From the NCBI GenBank assembly GCA_002480345.1, contig DLBY01000120.1:1-33033 (forward strand): a stretch of DNA of 33,033 nt, in the 5' to 3' direction. Source of the stretch: Phycisphaerales bacterium UBA7812 (GTDB lineage: Bacteria > Planctomycetota > Phycisphaerae > Phycisphaerales > UBA1924). Positions 1 through 8,716 of the stretch are shown here, in pieces. A program made the position numbers and the translations under genes. The notes under the pieces were generated by a model. That model did not search any database, was not told the origin of the DNA, and worked only from the letters and a program-made list of their open reading frames with translations. The first letter of the stretch is position 1. Each line of letters starts with the position of its first letter.

Positions 1-366
1 GCGCAGATCCCGGCGCCGAAGCGTCGCGGGCGGGCCCCGGCCCCGGGGACGCCGTACGCCCTGCGGGCCGAGCTGCTCGCGGACGGGGCGCTGGCGCTGG
101 TCTGGAAGTGCGACAACCCGCGCGGGCCGAGCGGGACGATGTACGAGATCCACCGCAGCCTGGACGGGGGCCCGTTCGCGTTCCTCGGCCTCGCGGGCGA
201 ACGCCGCGCGACGGACCGGACCCTACCAGCGGGGACGGCGAGCGTGGTCTACCGGATCACGGCGGCCCGGTCGACGAGGCGAGGCGAGCCGGCTCAATTC
301 ATCGTGAATCTGGGTGTGGCGGATGCGGAGGCACGCGAGAGCGGCAATCTGAAACTGGCGGTGTAG
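1..366 (+). CDS. 3' end of a protein with a fibronectin-III-like C-terminal domain (partial)
   Basis: The reading frame is open from the first base of the window to a TAG at 364-366, so the N-terminus lies outside. About 121 residues are visible. After a basic, Pro/Arg-rich stretch (residues 3-17), the sequence alternates in a beta-sandwich pattern: a strand around LALVWKCDNP, then MYEIHRSLDGGPFAFLG, then a final strand VVYRITAARS. The Y-x-I-x-R-S-x-D-G-G-x-F and V-Y-R-I-T-A pattern is what FnIII-like modules of secreted bacterial proteins look like. An internal ATG at 139 exists but falls inside the domain, so it is probably not the start. The gene is convergent with the dockerin protein that follows. 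The domain assignment is an inference from pattern only, and the function of the whole protein cannot be judged. Confidence 0.6.
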   Translation, partial: AQIPAPKRRGRAPAPGTPYALRAELLADGALALVWKCDNPRGPSGTMYEIHRSLDGGPFAFLGLAGERRATDRTLPAGTASVVYRITAARSTRRGEPAQFIVNLGVADAEARESGNLKLAV

Positions 367-497
367 CCCTCCACACCGTGTTCAAAGGCGGTGACGGATT
401 CGGCTTGGCATTCAACAAAAACACCCGCGATCGGCGTCGCCGGTGTGCGCACGGGCGTGGGCTTTGGGAGCCGGGCGGAGCGGGTTGTTCAAGGACG

Positions 498-521
498 CCA
501 ACCCGGGGGCCCGGGGGTTGG
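498..521. terminator. GC-rich inverted repeat between convergent genes
   Basis: CCAACCC at 498-504 pairs with GGGTTGG at 515-521 around a G/C-only loop. It lies between the TAG at 366 and the stop codon at 538-540 of the opposing gene, a position where a bidirectional terminator is expected. There is no clear T tract on either side, so the terminator role is inferred from position and pairing only. Confidence 0.4.
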
Positions 522-537
522 TGGTGTTGGAAAAGTG

Positions 538-1701
538 TTACGGGCACCCCGTAGTGAATGCGTTTACGAATGCATTGATGTCGGCGAGGTCGTAGACGCC
601 GTTCCCATCGAAATCGACCAGAGGATCGGACGCGAGGAATGCGTCGATGAACGCCGAGATATCCGAGAGATCGATCACATCGAACGGCTCGGCGAGGTCG
701 GCGAGATTGCACGGCCCGTCGCACTCATCAGGAACCCCGTCACCGTTTGCGTCGGCCGAGCCCCCAGCTGCGAGCCCGACCGCGATGTCGTAGATATCGG
801 GGAATGCGTTCTCGTTGCAGTCGTCGCCGAGTTGACCGGTGGCGAAGAGCTGATCGGCGAGGTACGACGCGTCAATCCCGTATGGATCCGCGTCGACTTC
901 GCCGTTTCCCGTGACATCAAACGGCGCGGCAAGCCAATCGAGCAGATCGGAAACATCGAACTCGCCGTCGTTGTTGACATCGCTGCAAGCATTCGACCCG
1001 GTGCAACCCGCCCAGGGTATGATTTCGATATTCGCGAATCTCGCCGATGCAGACATCTGAGCCCTTAGGAATGAATTCAGCCCGTGCCGCGATTCGCTCC
1101 CGCTGATAGAGACCGTATAGGTGCCGGGATTGAGGTTTTTCGTGTTCCATCCCTCCAGAGTGTGAACCTCGGAATCTCCGCCCGTGCTCGAACGGTCGAA
1201 CACCGCAACGGTAAAACCGATGCTATTGCTCACGGTGATACGAACAGACGATTCAGTCGAAAACCCAGATCCATTCGCAATTGAATAGTTATAGTCAACG
1301 AAAGCACGCACAGGATGCGACAGCGTGATCTTACCTGTCGCAGATGTATCGCAACTCACCGTTGAATCGCTGCGAAAAGAGCCCCCAAGTCCTTCGGTCT
1401 CTACGAATACGCCGAAACGTGCGAACGTGTTCTCTCCAGGGACCCAGTCGACTGCAGTGCACGAGCTGTATAGCACCGCACGGCTCCCGTCCTCGCAATC
1501 GCCTCGGTCGATCACCTGCTGATCATCGCCAACAATAGCGCCGGTTGACGCCGAATTACTGACTGTGCACCGAGGCGAACCGAGGTAGTACGGCGTAAGA
1601 TGGTACGAATGGCTCGTCGTCACGCCCCCGGTCACGCCGGCTGCACACGACGCCGACAACAAGGCCAACGCGGCTTGGCACATCACAAATCGACACTTCA
1701 C
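538..1701 (-). CDS. Secreted protein with C-terminal GC-type dockerin-like module
   Basis: The start is read as the GTG at 1701, because GAGGTG lies six bases upstream; a second GTG three codons earlier (1710) overlaps that ribosome site. About 387 residues. A short hydrophobic leader (AALALLSASCAAG) looks like a signal peptide, possibly a lipoprotein one given the LSASC segment. The middle (about residues 25-235) is beta-rich, Ser/Thr/Gly-rich and unrecognised. Next come acidic calcium-loop-like segments (DVNNDGEFDVSD and DANGDGVPDECD) resembling EF-hand or thrombospondin-3 repeats. The last 57 residues (541-711) form the dockerin-like module: C-N-x-A-D-L-A-E-P, two DLSDI/DLADI half-repeats each followed by F-x-x-A-F, and a terminal GCP. 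The protein is probably exported and anchored or bound through this module. The N-terminal two thirds is visibly less GC-rich than its neighbours. Confidence 0.8.
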   Translation of the reverse strand: MKCRFVMCQAALALLSASCAAGVTGGVTTSHSYHLTPYYLGSPRCTVSNSASTGAIVGDDQQVIDRGDCEDGSRAVLYSSCTAVDWVPGENTFARFGVFVETEGLGGSFRSDSTVSCDTSATGKITLSHPVRAFVDYNYSIANGSGFSTESSVRITVSNSIGFTVAVFDRSSTGGDSEVHTLEGWNTKNLNPGTYTVSISGSESRHGLNSFLRAQMSASARFANIEIIPWAGCTGSNACSDVNNDGEFDVSDLLDWLAAPFDVTGNGEVDADPYGIDASYLADQLFATGQLGDDCNENAFPDIYDIAVGLAAGGSADANGDGVPDECDGPCNLADLAEPFDVIDLSDISAFIDAFLASDPLVDFDGNGVYDLADINAFVNAFTTGCP

Positions 1702-1737
1702 TGTCTTCACCTCTTCCCAAGCAATACAAAAGAATAC

Positions 1738-1755
1738 AAAACCAACGACTGGTTC
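1738..1755 (-). terminator. Possible weak terminator after the dioxygenase gene
   Basis: On the minus strand AACCA and TGGTT (1740-1744 and 1750-1754) form a five-pair stem with loop GTCGT. It is followed by a T-rich stretch (TTGTATTCTTTTG). It sits just downstream of the dioxygenase stop at 1776. The stem is short and A/T-containing, and the same T-rich stretch may carry the -10 region of the next gene (TATTCT at 1727-1732), so the call is weak. Confidence 0.25.
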
Positions 1756-1775
1756 ATCGCGGGATTATTTCTGAC

Positions 1776-2975
1776 TCACAAATTCCCCCGCCGCTCCTGT
1801 TCGAGTTCCAGCGCCTCGAACAGCGCCTTAAAATTCCCCTTGCCGAACGACTGCGAGCCGTGCCGGCTGATGATCTCGAAGAACAGCGTCGGGCGGTCCT
1901 GCAGCGGCTTGGTGAACAGCTGGAGCAGGTAGCCCTCGTCGTCCGCGTCCACGAGGATGCCCAGATCCTTGATCCGCTCGTGGTCCTCCTTGACCGGCTC
2001 GTGCCCGTTCTCGACCAGCACCTTGTTCACCCGGTCCCACACGATGTCGTAGTAGGTGTCGGGCAGGCTCAGGAAGTCCACGCCGCGCCGGCGGAGCTCG
2101 GCGACGGAGTGCAGCTCGTCATCGGTCCGCAGGGCGAGGTGCTGCACGCCCGGCGCCATGTCGTGCCACTCGAGGTATTCCTGGATCTGGCTCTTCTTCT
2201 TGCCCTCCGCGGGCTCGTTAATGGGCATCTTGATCAGGTGGTTGCCGCTGGCCATCACCTTGGACATGAGGGCGGAGTACTCAGTGGAGATGTCCTTGTC
2301 ATCGAAGTGCTTGAACATCTTGAATTCCATGACATTCTCGTACCACTCCACCCAGTGGTTCATCTTGCCCTCTTCGACATTGCCCACGCAGTGGTCGACA
2401 TACTTGAGCCCGCACGGGTTGGCGCGGTTGTAGTCGTTCACCGGGCTGGTGACATGCTTGAACACCGGCATGAACAGGTTGCCCGTCGGGTCCTTCTTGA
2501 AGTCGGGCAGGGCGTAGATCCCCGCCCGGCTCACGAAGGTGTGGATCGCCCGCCCGTAAGTCTTGATTGAGGCGACGGTGACGCTGCCCTTGTCGTCCTT
2601 GAGGGTGCGGGGCTCCTGGGCGGACTGGGCGCCGTTGACGACCGCCCGCTCCCAGGCCTTCTCCGCGTCGAAAACGGTGAAGGCGATGTCCTTGACGCCG
2701 TCGCCGTAGAGCTTGATCTCCTCCGCGGCGGGGTGGTCCTTGGTCAGCGGGGTGGTGAGCAGCAGGCGGATGTTGCCCTGGGTGAGCAGGTAGTCCGCCT
2801 CGTCGCGGCTGCCGGTCGTCAGGTCGGCGACCTGGGTGATGTTGAAGCCGAAGGTGTGGGCGTAGAAATACGCGGCCTGCTTGGCGTTGCCGACATAGAA
2901 GCGGACATGGTCCACATCGATGAGCGCAAGCGGATCGGTCGCGGTCGAGGGCATCGCGGTCGCGGCGGTGGTCAT
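1776..2975 (-). CDS. hppD: 4-hydroxyphenylpyruvate dioxygenase
   Basis: This enzyme converts 4-hydroxyphenylpyruvate to homogentisate with Fe(II) and O2, the second step of tyrosine breakdown and the entry to homogentisate-derived products; it acts in the cytoplasm. The 399-residue length is normal for the family. Both vicinal-oxygen-chelate halves are present: an N-terminal one beginning IDVDHVRFYVGNAKQAA (about residues 19-150) and a catalytic C-terminal one (about 190-390). The facial triad is intact: His195 in YVDHCVGNV, His279 in PGVQHLALRTDD and Glu367 in LFFEIISRHG. The C-terminal GSQSFGKGNFKALFEALE helix is also typical. Translation starts at ATG 2975, with GGAG nine bases upstream. 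No other tyrosine-catabolism gene (homogentisate dioxygenase, hydrolase) is adjacent, so the gene stands alone here. Confidence 0.96.
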   Translation of the reverse strand: MTTAATAMPSTATDPLALIDVDHVRFYVGNAKQAAYFYAHTFGFNITQVADLTTGSRDEADYLLTQGNIRLLLTTPLTKDHPAAEEIKLYGDGVKDIAFTVFDAEKAWERAVVNGAQSAQEPRTLKDDKGSVTVASIKTYGRAIHTFVSRAGIYALPDFKKDPTGNLFMPVFKHVTSPVNDYNRANPCGLKYVDHCVGNVEEGKMNHWVEWYENVMEFKMFKHFDDKDISTEYSALMSKVMASGNHLIKMPINEPAEGKKKSQIQEYLEWHDMAPGVQHLALRTDDELHSVAELRRRGVDFLSLPDTYYDIVWDRVNKVLVENGHEPVKEDHERIKDLGILVDADDEGYLLQLFTKPLQDRPTLFFEIISRHGSQSFGKGNFKALFEALELEQERRGNL

Positions 2976-3080
2976 CTGTCGAGACTCCGGTGTCTTGGGC
3001 GGTGAAGGCTGGGCGGTCGGGCGCGGCCTCGTCGAGCCGCGAACCGATCGCGCGGAGGGAGCCCAGGTCCCTGTCGGGAC

Positions 3081-3109
3081 ATTCTACCGCGCACGGGTCG
3101 GATTTCGAA
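3081..3109 (-). promoter_or_regulatory. Candidate sigma-70-type promoter for the dioxygenase gene
   Basis: Reading the minus strand, TTCGAA (3104-3109) and TAGAAT (3081-3086) are separated by 17 bases. They lie about 105 bases upstream of the dioxygenase ATG, within the gap between two minus-strand genes. The -10 matches TATAAT at five of six positions; the -35 matches poorly. GTCCC/GGGAC (3067-3080) forms a small hairpin just downstream. Confidence 0.3.
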
Positions 3110-3115
3110 GCGGAC

Positions 3116-3367
3116 TCAGCCCTTCGGCGGCAGGGAGAGGTCCGGGCTGACCTTCTGCCCGGTGGTCGCGAAGTGCCGCGTCGCGGCCTGCTGACGCACG
3201 GTGTTGTACTGCATGCCGGTCGTCATCTGGTCGACCTTCATGCGGGCCGCCTTGCCGATCGCCTCGCCCGCGCCCCCCTTGAGGCTGGGCGCCCCCGTCG
3301 GCATGTTCAGGAACCCTCCCGCGAGGCCCATGGCGAAATCAAAACCCGTCCCCGCGAAACGCGCCAT
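3116..3367 (-). CDS. Small unknown protein
   Basis: An 83-residue frame with start ATG at 3367 and AAAGGG about ten bases upstream. The sequence is rich in Gly, Ala and Met in its first half (FAMGLAGGFLNMPTG) and more polar and basic in its second (KVDQMTTGMQYNTVRQQAATRHF), ending in KVSPDLSLPPKG. No motif was recognised. There is no convincing signal peptide; residues 5-20 are mildly hydrophobic but contain Asp. It lies on the same strand as, and upstream of, the dioxygenase, separated by 140 bases that appear to hold a separate promoter. It is accepted as a gene because of the ribosome site and because no larger gene overlaps it. It could still be spurious. Confidence 0.55.
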   Translation of the reverse strand: MARFAGTGFDFAMGLAGGFLNMPTGAPSLKGGAGEAIGKAARMKVDQMTTGMQYNTVRQQAATRHFATTGQKVSPDLSLPPKG

Positions 3368-3637
3368 ACCTGAGCCCTTTCAACATGCAACGGCGTGGCA
3401 TACGCCGGAAGCGAGCAGCGTACGGCTCGCGGTCAGAGGCCGCAAGGCAGGTCCGGACGCGGCACGGACGGCGAACCCGCCGCACGGCCTGGTCCGGGCT
3501 GTTTCGCGGAGCCAGTGTCGGAACGCAACGCGTCCCCGTCGTTCCTGCACACGCCGCTGGCTCTTCCCCCTGATTCTGGTAGCATGCCGGAAGGGCCCTG
3601 CGAGAAACATGCGGGGACCGCGAGAGGGGAGGAAGGC

Positions 3638-4387
3638 ATGATCTCACGAGTTGTTGCGTTGAGTGCAGCCGCGGCCGTTTGCATCACGCCCGCGGATGCC
3701 GACATTCTCGGCGTTTCGGGCGACGCCTCGTTGATCGTCGCGCCCCCGAGCGTGGACGCGGGCGTCCTCGAAAGCGACGCCGCGGTACAGGTGTTCATCG
3801 AGCAGGACGAGCGCCTCACGGCCTCGGAGTTCTTCGTCGATGTCTCCGAGCCGGGCCCGGTCTCTCCCATCGGCACCGATCTGTACGGCGCGGGGGCGCT
3901 CAGCCCGCTGGACATCCCGCCCGGGACACTCATCGAGAGCGTCTACATCCACGCGGACCCAATCACACCCAACACGAACTTCGCGGGACGCGTCGATTTC
4001 GATCGGGAGATCATCGGGCTGATCATCCGCCCGGCGACCTTCGACGCCAGCGATGCCGAAGCCGCGAGTCCCACGACGGTGTACGGCACCGCGCGACAGA
4101 TCGGTCCGGGCGATACGGTCCGGATCACGGGGGATCGCACCTCTGTCGTGTTCGCGTTCGATACCGGCACCGGGACTGACCAGATCCGCGTGCTGGTCTC
4201 TGCGGATCCGCCGTGCAATGAGGCTGATCTCGCGCCGATCTTCGGGCGGCTCGACCTCTCTGACATCAGCGCCTTCGTCTCCGCTTTCACGAGCGGCGAC
4301 CCCGCGGGCGATCTCAACGAGGACGGCATCTTCGACCTCGCGGACATCGGACTCTTCATCGCCGCCTTCACCGCAGGATGCCCGTGA
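3638..4387 (+). CDS. Secreted protein with C-terminal GC-type dockerin-like module
   Basis: The frame is open further upstream, but ATG 3638 is chosen because GGGAGGAAGGC directly precedes it and the following residues form a signal peptide (MISRVVALSAAAAVCITPADA). This gives 249 residues. A -10-like TAGCAT lies at 3590-3595, leaving a leader of ordinary length. The mature part (about residues 22-190) is beta-rich with no cysteines and many acidic residues (DASLIVAPPSV, ITPNTNFAGRVDF, IGPGDTVRITG); I do not recognise it. Residues 193-249 (bases 4214-4384) are the dockerin-like module: CNEADL, then DLSDISAFVSAF, an acidic loop DLNEDGIFDLADI, then FIAAFTAGCP at the end. It is likely exported. 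It is convergent with the peptidase gene, with 41 bases between stops. Confidence 0.8.
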   Translation: MISRVVALSAAAAVCITPADADILGVSGDASLIVAPPSVDAGVLESDAAVQVFIEQDERLTASEFFVDVSEPGPVSPIGTDLYGAGALSPLDIPPGTLIESVYIHADPITPNTNFAGRVDFDREIIGLIIRPATFDASDAEAASPTTVYGTARQIGPGDTVRITGDRTSVVFAFDTGTGTDQIRVLVSADPPCNEADLAPIFGRLDLSDISAFVSAFTSGDPAGDLNEDGIFDLADIGLFIAAFTAGCP

Positions 4388-4428
4388 TCGATACCTGGGG
4401 ACTGCCGGTGAAACGCCCCGCTGCCCGC

Positions 4429-5868
4429 TCAGTCGCGCAGCGAATACGGCGGCAGGCGCATCGATTCGACACAGCTCGTATCCAGACCGTCGACGCTCCC
4501 GCTCTCAAGGAAATTTCGCATCATTCCGTCAACGCAGGGCCCGCCCAAACCGTGTGTACCCGGCGCGATGACATGCAACGAGTTGGGAAGATGCCGGGCC
4601 GCCTCCTCACCCCAACGGGGCGGGGTGACCGCGTCGTGCGTCCCGCTGAACAGAAGCACCGGGGTGTCGACGGCGACCGGGAGGCCGTAGTCTTCGGGCA
4701 CGATCGAATCGGGCCAGAATTCGCAGATCGCCATCTGCCGACGCACGCGACTGTCGCCCAGGAAGGTATCGCGTGTCAGTTCGTCAATATCTGCGGGGTC
4801 GATCCGCGAGACATCCTCGCCGCAGGTCACGCAGAGCAGCATCCCCGAAGCGAGCGATGATTCGATCCAGCGAGCCTGATCAACACCGCGCTGCGCGATC
4901 AGATCGAATTCGCCTTTCGCTGCGCGGTCGATGATCAGCGGGACATCACTGATATTCGTGTACATCCCGAACCGAACCGCCTCCGCGAAACCATCACGAG
5001 AGATCAGGACCCGTGTCAGTGCGCCTGTCACCGGATGCGTGACCGTCGCTGGCGCCGGCGCCTCTTCGAGATCCGCCAACACGCCGTCAAGCGTGGCGCG
5101 AAGGTCACCGAACCGCTCGTTGCACGCCGGGTCGGCGGCGCATTCGTCGATAATCATGCCGAGCGTCCGCTCCGCGGCCCAAGCGTGGTACAGCGGATTG
5201 GTGAACGAGATGGGCGCGACGCTATTGAGGACGGCACATCGGGCGGACCCCGCGTGCCGTCGCAGATAGACCAGGATCGCCCGCGATGCGTAAGAACCTC
5301 CGTAGAGATTGATGGTCTCGTACCCCAGTGCCGCACGGATGTCATCCAGGTCGTCCATCGCGGTCGAGGTCGAATAGTGCCGAAGGTCGAATCGCGCGGC
5401 GAGGTCTTCAAGACACGAGCGGAACATCTCAGCGTCGAAATAAGGTTCCAGGTACCGCTGCGGATCCTCCTCGGCACCGGGAATCGGGCACAGGAGCCGG
5501 TTGTTCCCTCCCGTTCCCCGCTGGCTGACCAGCACGATGTCTCGGTGCTCGCGCATCCAATGGGATACATATTGGCGCCACTGCTGGGCCGCTGAGACCC
5601 CGGGGCCTCCCGACAAGATGAAAACCGGATCGGGGCGGCGTGCACCCGTCGCCGGGAGCACGACGACATCGAGGCGAAGCACCCGCCCCGCGCCGCGTTC
5701 GCGATCTTCGTAGACCCCAAAACTCCCCGCGCGAATCTCAGTGCCGCTCGCCTCGTGGAGATGGGTCTTCAGATGCAGCCCCAACGCGGGATTGTCCGGT
5801 GCTCCCGAAACCACCCGCACGAGACCCGAAATACCGAGTAGGCAAACGAAGATCAGGGTACAGCGCAT
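4429..5868 (-). CDS. Exported S33-type alpha/beta-hydrolase peptidase (tripeptidyl-aminopeptidase-like)
   Basis: A 479-residue serine hydrolase of the proline-iminopeptidase/tripeptidyl-aminopeptidase group, expected to release short peptides or single residues from N-termini outside the cytoplasm. The N-terminus (MRCTLIFVCLLGISGLVRVVSGA) is a signal peptide. The oxyanion-side motif SGGPG is at residues 86-90 and the nucleophile elbow GGSYAS puts Ser192 as catalytic. Asp412 in LFSGTHDAVTPP and His439 in APGTHGLGG complete the triad. The C-terminal part matches the TAP-like region in which the last two triad residues lie. Six or more cysteines in the lid region (e.g. CAADPAC, CVTCGED, CVDG) suggest disulfides, consistent with export. 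Translation starts at ATG 5868, without a good ribosome site but with TAGGAT six bases upstream. It diverges from mutS. Confidence 0.88.
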   Translation of the reverse strand: MRCTLIFVCLLGISGLVRVVSGAPDNPALGLHLKTHLHEASGTEIRAGSFGVYEDRERGAGRVLRLDVVVLPATGARRPDPVFILSGGPGVSAAQQWRQYVSHWMREHRDIVLVSQRGTGGNNRLLCPIPGAEEDPQRYLEPYFDAEMFRSCLEDLAARFDLRHYSTSTAMDDLDDIRAALGYETINLYGGSYASRAILVYLRRHAGSARCAVLNSVAPISFTNPLYHAWAAERTLGMIIDECAADPACNERFGDLRATLDGVLADLEEAPAPATVTHPVTGALTRVLISRDGFAEAVRFGMYTNISDVPLIIDRAAKGEFDLIAQRGVDQARWIESSLASGMLLCVTCGEDVSRIDPADIDELTRDTFLGDSRVRRQMAICEFWPDSIVPEDYGLPVAVDTPVLLFSGTHDAVTPPRWGEEAARHLPNSLHVIAPGTHGLGGPCVDGMMRNFLESGSVDGLDTSCVESMRLPPYSLRD

Positions 5869-5874
5869 CGCCCG

Positions 5875-5904
5875 ATCCTACCGGGGACGCCTCCGTGCTA
5901 CGCT
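5875..5904. promoter_or_regulatory. Back-to-back -10-like elements of the divergent peptidase and mutS genes
   Basis: Only 44 bases separate the two start codons. The minus strand has TAGGAT (5875-5880) six bases before the peptidase ATG. The plus strand has TACGCT (5899-5904) eight bases before the mutS ATG. Both fit TANNNT directly in front of a start codon, and no -35 box was recognised. Transcripts starting at the usual distance would begin at or next to the start codons. This is an inference from sequence pattern. Confidence 0.45.
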
Positions 5905-5912
5905 CTGCCCGG

Positions 5913-8708
5913 ATGGGAGCGAAACAGAAGAAAAATCCCTACGACACCCCCGCGATGCGGCAGTTCACCCGCTTCAAGGCCGAGCACCCGGGGTGCGTGC
6001 TGTTCTTCCGGATGGGCGACTTCTACGAGATGTTCGGGGACGACGCGGTGGAGATGAGCCGCGTGCTGGGGCTGACCCTCAGCGAGCGTCCCAAGGGCGT
6101 GCCGCTCGCGGGGGTGCCCCACCACCAGCTGTCGAACTACCTGAAACGAGCGGTCGACGCGGGGTACCGCGTTGCGGTGTGCGACCAGATCCAGAACCCC
6201 AAAGACGCGAAGGGCGTGGTCGAGCGAGCCGTGACGCGGGTCGTCACCGCGGGCACGCTCGTGGACGAATCGCTGCTGGGCGAGGACGCGGCCTCCGTCG
6301 CGGCGGTCGCGCCGGTCGAGACCAAGGCCGGGCGCCGGTGGGCGGGAGGCGCGATCGACCTGTCCACCGGCGCGTTCACGCTGTTCGAGGCGTCGTGGGA
6401 CGGGCTCGCGGAGCCCATCGCCCGCCTCGCCGTGCGCGAGGTCTGCTTCCCCGAGGGCACCGTCGAAGAGGCGGACCTGGACGCGGCGATCGAGGACGGG
6501 CGGGTCGCGCTGACCCCGCGCCCGGCGTGGCAGTTCCGCGCCGACGAGGCCCACCCACGCCTGTGCGCCCAATTCGGGGTCAAGACACTCGAGGGGTTCG
6601 GCGTCGCGGACGACGACGCGGCGCTCCCCGGCGCGGGGGCGCTCGTTGCCTATCTCGTCGAGACACAGTCGGTCGGGGACGACCCCGAGGCGGCGGTGAA
6701 CACCGGGGACAAATGGGCCGCGAGCGGGGGCGAGTTCCAGGGCCAGCGCCGGACGCTGCGGCACCTCCGCCCGCCCGCGCGGGAGGCGTCGTCGGGTGTC
6801 TGCCGACTCGACGCGGTGAGCCTCCGGGCGCTCGAGGTCGTGCGCACGATCCGGGGCGACGCGGGGCGGGCCGAGCTGGGCGGCGGGTCAAGCGCGAAGC
6901 ACGAGGCCGCGGGCTCGCTGCTGGGCGTGTTCACCGGCGTGCCCGGCCTTCTCGGGACCCCCATGGGCAAGCGATTGATCCGGGAATGGCTCTGCCGCCC
7001 GCTCGCGGAGGCGGACGCGATCCTCGCCCGCCAGGCGGCGGTTGCGGCGCTGGTCGAGGACCGCACCGCGGCCCAGAAGCTCGCCGACGCGATGCAGCGG
7101 TTCCCGGATCTCGCGCGTGTCGCGGGCCGGGTGGCGCTGGGGCGGGCGACGCCGCGAGATGTGGTCGCCGTCGCGGACGGTCTGGAGCGGCTGCCGGTGA
7201 TGGCGGACGCGATCGGCAGCACCCCCGCGATGGCGGACCTCGCGCGCACACTGACCGACCTTGCCGAAACGCTCACCCCGCTCGCGGCGACGATCCGGGC
7301 CGCGTGCGTGGAGGAGGCGCCCGCAACGCTGACGAAGGGCGGGCTGATCCGCGACGGGGTGGACGCCGAGCTCGACGAGGCGCGGGGGCTGCAGCGGGAC
7401 GCCGGCGCCTGGCTCGCGGAGTACCAGGCGAAGCTCATCGAGACCCACGATCTGCCCAGCCTGAAGGTCGGGTACAACAAGGTGTTCGGCTACTACATCG
7501 AGCTGCCCGCGGCGCAGGCGCGCCGGGCACCGTCCGAGTTCAGCCGCAAGCAGACGCTCAAGAACGCCGAGCGGTACATCACCCCCGAGCTCAAGACCTT
7601 CGAGGACAAGGTGACCACCGCAGAGGACCGGGCGCTGGCCCGCGAGCGGGCGATCTTCGCGGACCTGCTCACACAGGCCGCGCGGCATGTCGAGGCGATC
7701 GGCGCATACGCGGACGCCGTCGCGCGGATCGATGTGTACGCGGCGCTCGCGGGCAAGGCGCACCACCGGGGCTGGGTGCGTCCGTCGATCACGAACGAGC
7801 CGGTGCTTGAAATCGAAGACGGGCGGCACCCGGTGCTCGACGAGTTGCTGGGCGACCGGTTCGTGCCCAACGACACGAGCCTGGGCCGGGGCGACGAGGC
7901 CTCGCCCGGGCTCGCGCTGATCACCGGCCCGAACATGGCGGGCAAGAGCACCTATATCCGGCAGACCGCCCTTCTCGTGCTGCTGGCAAGCATCGGGTCG
8001 TACATCCCCGCGGACCGGGCGACCATCGGCACCTGCGACCGCATTTTCACCCGCGTCGGCGCGGACGATGCGCTGCACCGGGGTCGGTCGACCTTCATGG
8101 TCGAGATGACCGAGACCGCGGCGATCCTCAACAACGCGACGCCCCGCAGCCTCGTGATCCTCGACGAGATCGGACGGGGCACCTCGACGCTCGACGGGCT
8201 GAGCCTCGCGTGGGCGATCGGCGAATCGCTCGCGGGCGAAGAGGAAGGCACGCAAGGCCCGCGGACGCTGTTCGCGACGCACTATCACGAACTGACCGAG
8301 ATCGCCGAACGCCTGCCCGGACGGGTCGGCAACCTGCATGTTCAGGTCCGCGAGTGGACCGACAAGAGCGGGCACACCGAGATCGTCTTCGTCCACCGCA
8401 TCGGACCGGGGCGGGCGGACCGCTCGTACGGCGTCCATGTCGCCCGTCTCGCGGGGGTGCCCTCGGCGGTGACCGAGCGGGCCGACGAAGTGCTCGCCTC
8501 GCTGAGCGTTCAGTCGGGCACGCGGGTCGAGCCCGCGAAGGTCCCGCAAGCCCGGTCGGGCGACCAGATGGGCCTGTTCACTGAGTTCGTCCCCCACCCC
8601 GCGGTCGATCGCCTCCGGGAACTCAAGCTCGAATCGATGAGCCCCATGCAGGCATTCGATGTCCTCCGCGACCTCGTCCAGGAGGCCCAATCGACGGCCC
8701 CGGAGTGA
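5913..8708 (+). CDS. mutS: DNA mismatch repair protein MutS
   Basis: MutS binds mismatches and small loops in newly replicated DNA and, with ATP, recruits MutL. The 931-residue protein is somewhat longer than the usual 850-880. The mismatch-reading Phe-x-Glu motif is present in RMGDFYEMFGDDA (Phe37 and Glu39). Connector, lever and clamp regions follow; the lever segment GYNKVFGYYIEL is typical. The ATPase has Walker A GPNMAGKST (about 672-680), Walker B LVILDEIGRGTST (about 747-759) and the downstream ATHYHELTE segment. The frame is open far upstream into the peptidase gene, but ATG 5913 is chosen because the conserved N-terminus (TPAMRQFTRFKAEHP) follows about a dozen residues later and TACGCT lies eight bases before it. 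mutL is not in this window. Confidence 0.97.
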   Translation: MGAKQKKNPYDTPAMRQFTRFKAEHPGCVLFFRMGDFYEMFGDDAVEMSRVLGLTLSERPKGVPLAGVPHHQLSNYLKRAVDAGYRVAVCDQIQNPKDAKGVVERAVTRVVTAGTLVDESLLGEDAASVAAVAPVETKAGRRWAGGAIDLSTGAFTLFEASWDGLAEPIARLAVREVCFPEGTVEEADLDAAIEDGRVALTPRPAWQFRADEAHPRLCAQFGVKTLEGFGVADDDAALPGAGALVAYLVETQSVGDDPEAAVNTGDKWAASGGEFQGQRRTLRHLRPPAREASSGVCRLDAVSLRALEVVRTIRGDAGRAELGGGSSAKHEAAGSLLGVFTGVPGLLGTPMGKRLIREWLCRPLAEADAILARQAAVAALVEDRTAAQKLADAMQRFPDLARVAGRVALGRATPRDVVAVADGLERLPVMADAIGSTPAMADLARTLTDLAETLTPLAATIRAACVEEAPATLTKGGLIRDGVDAELDEARGLQRDAGAWLAEYQAKLIETHDLPSLKVGYNKVFGYYIELPAAQARRAPSEFSRKQTLKNAERYITPELKTFEDKVTTAEDRALARERAIFADLLTQAARHVEAIGAYADAVARIDVYAALAGKAHHRGWVRPSITNEPVLEIEDGRHPVLDELLGDRFVPNDTSLGRGDEASPGLALITGPNMAGKSTYIRQTALLVLLASIGSYIPADRATIGTCDRIFTRVGADDALHRGRSTFMVEMTETAAILNNATPRSLVILDEIGRGTSTLDGLSLAWAIGESLAGEEEGTQGPRTLFATHYHELTEIAERLPGRVGNLHVQVREWTDKSGHTEIVFVHRIGPGRADRSYGVHVARLAGVPSAVTERADEVLASLSVQSGTRVEPAKVPQARSGDQMGLFTEFVPHPAVDRLRELKLESMSPMQAFDVLRDLVQEAQSTAPE

Positions 8709-8716
8709 CCGGATCC

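Noticed and set aside
3395..3637. Upstream extension of the second dockerin protein
   Set aside because: The strong Shine-Dalgarno site and signal peptide at ATG 3638 fix the start; the extension is low-complexity and would bury the signal peptide.
5640..5912. 91-codon N-terminal extension of mutS
   Set aside because: It overlaps the peptidase gene on the other strand, has Arg/Pro-rich shadow composition, and the conserved MutS N-terminus follows ATG 5913.
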